From: JAVBKE01 sp031554215
GTDB lineage: Bacteria; Bacillota; Bacilli; JARBTR01
Assembly (NCBI GenBank): GCA_031554215.1
Contig: JAVBKF010000222.1
Location: forward strand, 1-5,599
Length of the DNA: 5,599 bases
Direction: 5' to 3'
The stretch's first letter is position 1. Each line of letters opens with the position of its first letter. The notes beneath the pieces were generated by a model. That model was not told the DNA's origin, made no database searches, and was given only the letters and a program-made list of their open reading frames with translations. The position numbers and the translations under genes were made by a program. This document shows, one piece after another, positions 1-4,322 of this stretch.

Positions 1-84
1 AACCACATGTTGGTTACTGAAACCTTCAAGCACTTATTTCTACGCTTAGTATTGCTCAAACTCTGTTGGTGAATCTTAGCAATA
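1..84 (-). pseudogene. ptsI: In-frame, stop-riddled continuation of ptsI
   Basis: Read in the same frame as the intact enzyme I segment to its right, these bases still encode recognisable enzyme I. After the conserved FLYM the translation is YC*DSPTEFEQY, then *A*K*, then VLEGFSNQHVV (asterisks are stops at 76-78, 46-48, 40-42 and 34-36). From memory, Bacillota enzyme I at this point reads close to YMxRDxxPTEDEQFxAYKxVLEGMxGKxVVV, so PTE, EQ, A, K, VLEG and VV align without any gap. There is no insertion or deletion, only dense substitutions beginning abruptly near position 84. Several fit G-to-T changes on the coding strand (GAA to TAA, GAT to TAT). This could be a genuine nonsense-ridden pseudogene, but the sharp onset at the left edge fits low-quality sequence at a contig end better. 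The homology is seen directly; its cause is inference. Confidence 0.7.
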
Positions 85-993
85 CATATATAGAAACTCA
101 GTGCGGTATAACCCGACACCTTCAGCACCATTTTCAAGGACACCAGCAAGGGAGCTAGGTGAGCCGATATTAGCCATCAGTTCTACATGATGATTATCAG
201 CAGTAATGGATTTCTTGTCTATAAATTTAGCCCACTCTAATTTCTGTTTTAGGTGTTCTTCTTGCTTCTTCTTGTATGTTTCAACTTGATCAGCAGAAGG
301 ATTAACGAAGACTTCTCCTGTAAATCCATCAACGATAACAAGATCATTCTTTTGGACAGATGCAGTGGCAATCTTTGTCCCAACAACAGCTGGAATTTCC
401 ATTGAACGCGCCATAATGGCTGAGTGAGATGTTCTCCCGCCAATATTTGTGACAAATCCCTTGATAAATTCTTTGTTTAGCTGGGCTGTATCAGAAGGCG
501 TTAAATCTTCTGCAATTAAGAGTACTTTTTCATCAATTAAGCTTAAATCAACAAGCGGAACACCTAGGATATAGGCGGTAACTCGTCTAGAGATGTCTTT
601 AATGTCGGCGGCACGTTCACGCATATACGGGTCATCCATTGACTCAAACATCATGATATACGTGTTTGAAACTTCTGATAACGCGAATTCAGCACATACC
701 GATTCACCATTAATCTTCTCTTTAACAGCGCTCATGTATTCAGGGTCAGCAAGAATCGTTAAATGAGCCTCAAAAATAAGCCCAGCTTCTGCACCCTGAT
801 CATTTGTGATTTTTTCCTTCAGCTTCTGTAAATCAACCTCAGCTGATTGAATTGCTTGATCCAGTTTATTGATTTCGTCTTCAGGTGTGGACACTTTTCT
901 CTCAGTAACCACAAGGTTCGGGGCTGTTAGAATGTATGCTTTTGCGATCGATATCCCGCTAGAAGCGGCAATCCCTTTTAAATGCATAGCCAT
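76..993 (-). CDS. ptsI: PTS enzyme I (phosphoenolpyruvate-protein phosphotransferase), N-terminal half only
   Basis: Enzyme I is the cytoplasmic first component of the phosphotransferase system: it takes phosphate from phosphoenolpyruvate onto a histidine and passes it to HPr. The 305 residues cover the HPr-binding helical region (about 30-145), the phosphohistidine swivel domain with the active-site motif GGRTSHSAIMAR (His190, equivalent to E. coli His189), and the start of the PEP-binding barrel up to GLYRTEF (about 295-300). The family is usually about 570 residues, so the rest of the barrel, including the PEP/Mg2+ ligands and the catalytic cysteine, is missing. The frame closes with TAA at 76-78, but homology continues in frame beyond it (see 1-84), so this is an interrupted gene and not a short natural protein. 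The start at 993 gives MAMHLKGIAASSG, matching the family N-terminus. An AGAAGGA ribosome site lies inside the end of ptsH; an internal ATG two codons later is possible. It is co-transcribed with ptsH, 2 bases away. Confidence 0.93.
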   Translation of the reverse strand: MAMHLKGIAASSGISIAKAYILTAPNLVVTERKVSTPEDEINKLDQAIQSAEVDLQKLKEKITNDQGAEAGLIFEAHLTILADPEYMSAVKEKINGESVCAEFALSEVSNTYIMMFESMDDPYMRERAADIKDISRRVTAYILGVPLVDLSLIDEKVLLIAEDLTPSDTAQLNKEFIKGFVTNIGGRTSHSAIMARSMEIPAVVGTKIATASVQKNDLVIVDGFTGEVFVNPSADQVETYKKKQEEHLKQKLEWAKFIDKKSITADNHHVELMANIGSPSSLAGVLENGAEGVGLYRTEFLYMYC

Positions 994-995
994 TT

Positions 996-1259
996 CTAGA
1001 TCAATCCTTCTGTTTTCATTGTTGCCTCAAGCGCTTCAAGCGCAGTAGCTTCATCAGCACCGTCACAGTAGATCGTAACATCAGCACCTTTATTAGCACC
1101 GAGTCCAAGAACCGCCATAATTGACTTAAGGTTGACTTTTTTATCTTTAAACGCGATTTGAACATCAGCGCTAAATTTACCTGCAGTTTGTACAAGAAGT
1201 GTTGCTGGGCGTGCATGGATACCCGTTTCAGCTATAATTTGAAAATTTTTTTCTACCAT
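996..1259 (-). CDS. ptsH: Phosphocarrier protein HPr
   Basis: HPr is the small cytoplasmic phosphocarrier that accepts phosphate from enzyme I and hands it to sugar-specific EIIA domains. The 87-residue protein has the normal family length. It shows the catalytic site ETGIHARPA with His15 and Arg17, and the regulatory site KSIMAVLGLG with Ser46. In Bacillota, HPr kinase/phosphorylase modifies Ser46, and HPr-Ser-P is the corepressor of CcpA, so this protein links transport to carbon catabolite control. The start at 1259 is chosen because AAAGGAGAA lies at the right distance upstream and the protein then begins MVEKNF, with His and Ser falling on the canonical numbers. An upstream in-frame ATG at 1307 would add 16 residues unlike HPr and would run through the ribosome site. 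The gene ends with TAG 2 bases before ptsI, which is the standard ptsHI arrangement. Confidence 0.97.
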   Translation of the reverse strand: MVEKNFQIIAETGIHARPATLLVQTAGKFSADVQIAFKDKKVNLKSIMAVLGLGANKGADVTIYCDGADEATALEALEATMKTEGLI

Positions 1260-1271
1260 TATAATTCTCCT
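1260..1271 (-). promoter_or_regulatory. Ribosome binding site that fixes the ptsH start
   Basis: On the minus strand an A-rich run leads into GGAGAA, followed by TTATA and the ATG at 1259. This strong Shine-Dalgarno sequence decides against the in-frame ATG at 1307, which would place the ribosome site inside the coding sequence. Confidence 0.85.
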
Positions 1272-1368
1272 TTTTTTATCAAAAAATTCCTTGTTGAAAT
1301 TCGTCATGTTTGACCTTGTTGAATGAATCCTGCATTACACAAAATATTATTGTGGGATGATGCAAAGT

Positions 1369-1404
1369 CTTGAATGAAATTTTTCATCAAGGTAGTATTA
1401 CCTT
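1369..1404. repeat. Two abutting small inverted repeats in the ptsH leader
   Basis: The first runs 1369-1391: CTTGA and TGAA pair with TTCA and TCAAG around a short T-rich loop, with one unpaired base. The second, aaggtagtattacctt at 1389-1404, has 6-base arms AAGGTA/TACCTT around GTAT. Both lie just downstream (minus strand) of the candidate ptsH promoter, so they would be in the leader or form an operator. Neither is followed by a run of U, so they are not intrinsic terminators. Function is not known; short AT-rich dyads also arise by chance. Confidence 0.35.
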
Positions 1405-1409
1405 TAACC

Positions 1410-1424
1410 TTTATAATTTTACCA
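1410..1424 (-). promoter_or_regulatory. Candidate extended -10 promoter for ptsHI
   Basis: The minus strand reads CTGGTAAAATTATAAAGG. TGGTAAAAT fits an extended -10 element (TGn plus a TATAAT-like hexamer), and TATAAA overlaps just downstream as a second possible -10. The expected -35 position holds only a poor match (TATGCT). The site lies between the nagB stop and ptsH, about 150 bases before the ptsH start, and would let ptsHI be expressed independently of nagB. No terminator is visible after nagB, so readthrough is also possible. Confidence 0.4.
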
Positions 1425-1452
1425 GATTGATTAGGAAAAGCATACTGGAAAA

Positions 1453-2208
1453 TTAATATTTTTTTAGCAGACTGAGCGCTTCCATATCAGCAATGATTGT
1501 AACGTCTGGATGTCCTCTTAGTGCGCTTGCTGGCATCTCTTCTGTAATGTCACCTTCAATCACTGCTTGTAAGGCTGGTGCCTTGTCTTTGCCATTGGCT
1601 ATAAGGATGATTTTCTTACTTGAAAGAATGGTTTCAATCCCCGTTGTAATTGAGTGAGTAGGGACTTCATCAATGGCTGTGAAAAAGCGAGCATTTGCTT
1701 CAATCGTTTTCTCAGCAAGTCTCGTGACATGAGTACGACTTGAAAAGGGTGTTCCTGGTTCGTTAAAACCAATATGGCCGTTCGTGCCAATTCCGAGAAT
1801 TTGTAGGTCAATCCCGCCTGCTTGCTGAATCAGGGTTTCGTAGTGATTACATTCCTCAGCTGGGGATGCAGCGACTCCACTTGGAATATGGGTGTTTTCA
1901 GCCTTTATATTGATGTGATTGAAAAGCATTTCACGCATAAAAAGTGAATAGCTTTTCGGGTGATCGGCAGCGAGGCCAATATATTCATCTAAGTTAAATG
2001 TCTTCACCTGCTCAAAACTTGTCTGGTGCTGTTTGTAATCGTTAATCAGGTGCTCATAAAGACCTATCGGTGTGCTACCTGTGGCTAGACCGAGGACGGT
2101 TGTTGGTTTTGTTTTTATTGCATAGAGCACAAGCTGAGCAGCAACACTACTCATTTCTTGATAGTTTTGAACAGAAATAATCTTAATTTGTTGGCTTGCT
2201 GTCGACAT
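1453..2208 (-). CDS. nagB: Glucosamine-6-phosphate deaminase
   Basis: NagB converts glucosamine-6-phosphate into fructose-6-phosphate and ammonia, the step that brings amino sugars into glycolysis. The 251-residue protein is close to the usual Bacillota length of about 240. The phosphate-binding loop LGLATGSTPIGLY is at about 39-51 and TFNLDEYIGL at 70-79. The catalytic segment GIGTNGHIGFNEPGTPFSSRTH starts at 139. Asp74, His145 and Glu150 correspond to E. coli Asp72, His143 and Glu148. Asn143 stands where E. coli has Asp141, a substitution I recall as common in Bacillota NagB. The lid of the larger allosteric hexameric enzymes cannot be judged from sequence. The start at 2208 is preceded by GAGGTACTCATT, a good ribosome site; the frame is open for 20 more codons to an ATG at 2268, but that stretch (starting MSLFYGK) has no NagB character and overlaps the likely promoter. 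It works directly after NagA. Confidence 0.96.
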   Translation of the reverse strand: MSTASQQIKIISVQNYQEMSSVAAQLVLYAIKTKPTTVLGLATGSTPIGLYEHLINDYKQHQTSFEQVKTFNLDEYIGLAADHPKSYSLFMREMLFNHINIKAENTHIPSGVAASPAEECNHYETLIQQAGGIDLQILGIGTNGHIGFNEPGTPFSSRTHVTRLAEKTIEANARFFTAIDEVPTHSITTGIETILSSKKIILIANGKDKAPALQAVIEGDITEEMPASALRGHPDVTIIADMEALSLLKKY

Positions 2209-2220
2209 AATGAGTACCTC
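2209..2220 (-). promoter_or_regulatory. Ribosome binding site that fixes the nagB start
   Basis: On the minus strand GAGGT is followed by ACTCATT and the ATG at 2208. Upstream in-frame ATGs at 2268 and 2244 lack a comparable site and would place the candidate promoter inside the gene. Confidence 0.8.
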
Positions 2221-2245
2221 AATGATTAAATTTTTAGTTTCCATT

Positions 2246-2254
2246 ATTTTACCA
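2246..2254 (-). promoter_or_regulatory. Candidate extended -10 promoter for nagB
   Basis: The minus strand reads TATGGTAAAATAATGG. TGGTAAAAT is an extended -10-like element almost identical to the one before ptsH (TGGTAAAATAAT against TGGTAAAATTAT). The -35 position 17 bases upstream is weak (TTCTGC); a TTGTCA nearby is too close to serve. Transcription from here would give a leader of about 35 bases before nagB. Confidence 0.35.
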
Positions 2255-2274
2255 TAAAAAAGTGACAAGCAGAA

Positions 2275-2288
2275 TTTTCACGCTTTCA
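2275..2288 (-). promoter_or_regulatory. Weak cre-like site (possible CcpA binding) upstream of nagB
   Basis: The minus strand reads TGAAAGCGTGAAAA. Against the cre consensus TGWAANCGNTNWCA it matches the left half and the central CG exactly and misses two defined bases on the right. It lies just upstream of the candidate nagB promoter. CcpA control of GlcNAc catabolism is known in Bacillota, so a site is plausible, but this one is imperfect and unproven. Confidence 0.3.
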
Positions 2289-2693
2289 TGACAAATGCTT
2301 GTTTCATTGTCCAGTTTCCTTGTTTCTTGCTGAAAGGAATCATTTGTTGATAGCGCATCTTACAGCAATATCAAAATAATTGCCAAATGAGCATCATTAT
2401 TTTTCGATTATCCTTAAATTTTGGAGCACTAGCCGTGCTGATTACAATGAGGACTATCCCTCGAACATTTGAGTCGTGCATCAGTAAACCTGTCAACTAA
2501 GCGATTTTGATAGTACTCTAGAAGGCAGGTTCTTTTCAATTTTCATTTCGACTTTGTTTAAGGTTCTGGTTTCTTTGGCAGATTGAAAGCGGTTCGGAGG
2601 ATTGGAAATCCGCTGCTACAAATTTTGGCAATAAAAAGACTATACAACATTTGTTCCGGTTTTCTTGTGGAGCACTGTAATTTGAAAGGATAT

Positions 2694-2738
2694 GATCGGA
2701 TCAGTTTCTATCACGCTTAATAGAAAACTGATCCGATC
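2694..2738. repeat. Strong inverted repeat without a U-tract
   Basis: The arms gatcggatcagttt (2694-2707) and aaactgatccgatc (2725-2738) are perfectly complementary over 14 bases. Four more pairs (CTAT/ATAG) follow inside, with one bulged A at 2724 and an 8-base loop at 2712-2719. Neither strand has a run of T after the stem, so it is not a standard intrinsic terminator. It could be a dispersed intergenic repeat, an RNA-stabilising hairpin in the nagA-nagB transcript, or a protein-binding site. Confidence 0.75.
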
Positions 2739-2758
2739 GTAGCTATTGAGAAGGGCTA

Positions 2759-2840
2759 TTCGTCATCAGGATGAGCGTCATACAGAGGGTGGAAAATAAA
2801 ATAAACCAAAAAGCACTGTACCTCTAAAGTACATGACGAA
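2759..2840. repeat. Long-range inverted repeat with short arms
   Basis: ttcgtcat at 2759-2766 is the exact reverse complement of atgacgaa at 2833-2840. A second cgtcat copy at 2776-2781 could pair with the same right arm, and CAGAGG/CCTCT further inside could extend the fold. With 8-base arms about 65 bases apart this may be chance, but it sits exactly between two much stronger inverted repeats. Confidence 0.35.
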
Positions 2841-2886
2841 AATTAAATCCCGGGACAGAGTGCAGAAACGACGCAGTAGCCTCAGT

Positions 2887-2928
2887 GAGCCAAAGTGATG
2901 CTGGTTATCGGCAGCATCACTTTGGTTC
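2887..2928 (-). terminator. Large hairpin at the 3' end of nagA, possible U-less terminator
   Basis: A perfect 14-base stem, ccaaagtgatgctg (2890-2903) with cagcatcactttgg (2912-2925), encloses an 8-base loop. Outer bases 2887-2888 with 2927-2928 add two pairs beyond one mismatch (a G-U wobble if read as plus-strand RNA). The right arm reaches into the nagA stop codon (2927-2929), the usual place for a 3' terminator. However, the minus strand continues with a mixed sequence (CACTGAGGCTACTGCG) and has no U-run. It may therefore act as a 3' stability hairpin or belong to a repeat family. The hairpin is certain; the terminator role is doubtful. Confidence 0.4.
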
Positions 2929-4093
2929 ACGCCCGGTAAACCGTAACACCACGTTTGATTGTCATCACTAAGTCATGATTACCATCAAGGATGACAAGGT
3001 CTGCATCTTTACCAATAGCAATGCTTCCTTTTTGCCCGAATATGCCCAATTGTTTAGCTTGATTTGTTGACGTCATTTGGATGATATCAGAGAGCGTGCA
3101 TCCAGTGAATGCCATCATGTTTTTAATAATATCCGACATTTTCGCCGTACTACCAGCAAGTGCCCCTGTGGCAATTCTTGCCTCACCATTCTTCACAAAA
3201 ACAGGTTGTCCGCCGAGTTCGTAATCACCATCAGGAAGTCCTTTTGCACGCATCGAATCAGTTATCAGTAGGATATGTTCTGCCCCTTTTATCTGATAGG
3301 TGAGGTTTACGACATAGGGCGAAACATGGTGTCCATCAACAATGATTTCAACAAATTTGTCTCGATTCAGGAGTACAGCGCCAATGACACCGGCAGCTCT
3401 GTGATGGAAGGGTGTGAGCCCATTATACATATGAGTGACATGTGCTGCGCCTGCGGCAAAAGCCGTTTCCGTTTCCTCAGCGCTAGCACCAGAATGTCCG
3501 ACAGAAGCAATCACATTTGTCTCCGTCAGATAGTTGACCATTTCAATCCCATTTGGTCGTTCTGGGGCAATCGTAACCACCTTGATCATCTGCCCCGCAG
3601 CATCCTGGAATTTTTTGAAAAGTGCGATGTCTGGATCAATAATATAGGATTTTGGTTGTGCACCAGCATTGTCGCTGTTCACGAAGGGTCCCTCAAGATG
3701 GATGCCTAGAATCTCAGCCTCTTCGTCTCCCTGTTCTTTTGCGTAACGACTAATGTTTTCAAGTGCTGTGATAATAACATCTGGATGCTGTGTCATTGAA
3801 GTTGGCAGGAATGAAGTTGTGCCTTCTTTCACGAGTGCTTTCGCAAATTGAGACATTGATTCAGGCGTACTATCCATTGCATCGGCACCAACCGCACCAT
3901 GAATGTGAATATCAATCATGCCAGGAATGATTGACTGCCCTTGACCGTCGATCATTGTGGCATCTGCATCGGGCTGGAAGACATCCATACTGCCAATGGC
4001 AGCAATTTGACCTCTCGCTATTGTCAGATAACCATTTGGAATTACTTCATTTTCTCCATAAACAGTGATATTGTGAATAATCGTCTTTGTCAT
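2927..4093 (-). CDS. nagA: N-acetylglucosamine-6-phosphate deacetylase
   Basis: NagA removes the acetyl group from GlcNAc-6-phosphate, giving glucosamine-6-phosphate and acetate, and supplies NagB as well as cell-wall precursor synthesis. The 388-residue protein has the family length and belongs to the amidohydrolase superfamily: a metal-binding TIM barrel flanked by a beta-sandwich made from both ends (about 1-55 and 355-388). Visible metal and catalytic residues are His63/His65 in MIDIHIHG, Glu134 in IHLEGPF, His200 in ASVGH, His221 in THMYNGLTPFHHR, and the catalytic Asp279 in LLITDS. His256 in VDGHHVSP and LAGSTAKM (312-319) fit substrate contacts. The HxH pair is of the B. subtilis type, which can hold two metals. 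The start at 4093 follows AAGGAG with 9 bases of spacing. nagB lies downstream on the same strand, but only after 718 non-coding bases. Confidence 0.97.
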   Translation of the reverse strand: MTKTIIHNITVYGENEVIPNGYLTIARGQIAAIGSMDVFQPDADATMIDGQGQSIIPGMIDIHIHGAVGADAMDSTPESMSQFAKALVKEGTTSFLPTSMTQHPDVIITALENISRYAKEQGDEEAEILGIHLEGPFVNSDNAGAQPKSYIIDPDIALFKKFQDAAGQMIKVVTIAPERPNGIEMVNYLTETNVIASVGHSGASAEETETAFAAGAAHVTHMYNGLTPFHHRAAGVIGAVLLNRDKFVEIIVDGHHVSPYVVNLTYQIKGAEHILLITDSMRAKGLPDGDYELGGQPVFVKNGEARIATGALAGSTAKMSDIIKNMMAFTGCTLSDIIQMTSTNQAKQLGIFGQKGSIAIGKDADLVILDGNHDLVMTIKRGVTVYRA

Positions 4094-4197
4094 CTATCAA
4101 CACTCCTTTTTACTAGGAAACCACCAATATTTTAAAAATCAGCTACTCGTTTCCTTTGAATCATGTCATGCAATTTCATAATGGCTTAGAATGGTAG

Positions 4198-4226
4198 ATC
4201 GTATTTATCTTATCAAAAATTGTCGA
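4198..4226 (-). promoter_or_regulatory. Candidate sigma-A promoter for nagA
   Basis: On the minus strand TCGACA (4226-4221; 5 of 6 to TTGACA) is followed after exactly 17 bases by TACGAT (4203-4198; 4 of 6 to TATAAT). It would start transcription near 4190 and give a leader of roughly 100 bases before nagA. This is the best-spaced promoter pair I found in the window by eye. Confidence 0.5.
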
Positions 4227-4239
4227 TAAAAGATAAGAT
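4207..4239. repeat. Dyad ATCTTATC...GATAAGAT over the nagA promoter
   Basis: Perfect 8-base arms at 4207-4214 and 4232-4239 are separated by 17 bases. The left arm falls in the promoter spacer, and the -35 hexamer lies between the arms, so a protein bound here would affect RNA polymerase. An extra GATAA occurs at 4225-4229, and a related CATAAGAT at 4282-4289. It does not resemble the NagR/DasR-type GlcNAc operator as I recall it. An operator role is inference. Confidence 0.35.
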
Positions 4240-4267
4240 TTAAATTCACAAGCAAACAAGCGTAATT

Positions 4268-4289
4268 AATCAAGCTATGTGCATAAGAT
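4268..4289 (+). promoter_or_regulatory. Tentative sigma-E-like promoter of yhbH
   Basis: CATAAGAT at 4282-4289 resembles the sporulation sigma-E -10 element (CATACAAT, 6 of 8). The position 14 bases upstream (taatt at 4263-4267, preceded by gcg) is only a poor -35 match. Transcription would begin near 4297, close before the ribosome site. B. subtilis yhbH is known to be sigma-E dependent, which is why I looked for it; the match by itself is weak. Confidence 0.25.
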
Positions 4290-4291
4290 AG

Positions 4292-4304
4292 GAAAACGGT
4301 TTTC
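4292..4304. repeat. Palindrome GAAAAC-G-GTTTTC before yhbH
   Basis: A perfect dyad with 6-base arms around one central base lies four bases upstream of the yhbH Shine-Dalgarno sequence. Compared with the cre consensus it keeps the central CG and the flanking A and T tracts but lacks the outer T and CA. A repressor bound here would block the start of yhbH transcription, or the RNA could form a small hairpin next to the ribosome site. Confidence 0.35.
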
Positions 4305-4307
4305 TTT

Positions 4308-4322
4308 GGAGGTTTTAATGTG
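4308..4322 (+). promoter_or_regulatory. Ribosome binding site and overlapping ATG/GTG starts of yhbH
   Basis: GGAGG at 4308-4312 is followed by TTTTAATGTG. The GTG at 4320 is in the yhbH frame with 7 bases of spacing, which is ideal. The ATG at 4318 overlaps it out of frame and opens a 42-codon frame ending at 4446. GTG is chosen because the protein then begins SENNEFIISKEDWSLHRKG, which is the family N-terminus. Confidence 0.8.

Larger units (their letters stand above)
2209..2926. other. Long non-coding gap between nagA and nagB
   Basis: No open frame of useful length or recognisable protein similarity was found on either strand; translations are broken by frequent stops. The right-hand third (2694-2928) carries three inverted repeats, and the left end carries the nagB promoter region. 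The short direct repeat agcactgta occurs at 2671-2679 and 2812-2820, and ggagcact at 2423-2430 and 2669-2676. The middle part (about 2290-2690) shows nothing I can name beyond a small hairpin-forming stretch (2588-2614, AGCGG/CCGCT with an inner GGATT/AATCC). In many Bacillota nagA and nagB are nearly contiguous, so a 718-base spacer is unusual. It may be the remains of a lost gene or of inserted repeat elements. Confidence 0.6.

Noticed and set aside
1..90. Insertion sequence junction or unrelated DNA interrupting ptsI
   Set aside because: The sequence beyond the stop still translates in frame to recognisable enzyme I, so no foreign DNA begins here.
1..90. Stop codon reassignment explaining the in-frame TAA and TAG codons
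   Set aside because: The stops fall at positions expected to hold different residues, and nagB and yhbH end normally with TAA and ptsH with TAG.
1260..1307. N-terminally extended HPr starting at 1307
   Set aside because: The extra 16 residues are foreign to HPr and the real Shine-Dalgarno sequence would lie inside them.
2580..2720. Possible decayed gene in the nagA-nagB gap
   Set aside because: Short plus-strand and minus-strand stretches translate without stops for about 30-45 codons, but none resembles a family I know and there is no ribosome site.
2209..2926. CRISPR array or tRNA in the long gap
   Set aside because: The repeats are few, differ in sequence and are not regularly spaced, and no cloverleaf with a T-loop was found.
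3275..3709. 144-codon plus-strand open frame opposite nagA
   Set aside because: It is antisense to the strongly conserved NagA core, has no ribosome site and its translation resembles no family; the same holds for the shorter frames opposite nagA.
4170..4203. NagR/DasR-type GlcNAc operator near TGGTAGATC
   Set aside because: Only half of the expected dyad is present and the spacing to the second half does not fit.
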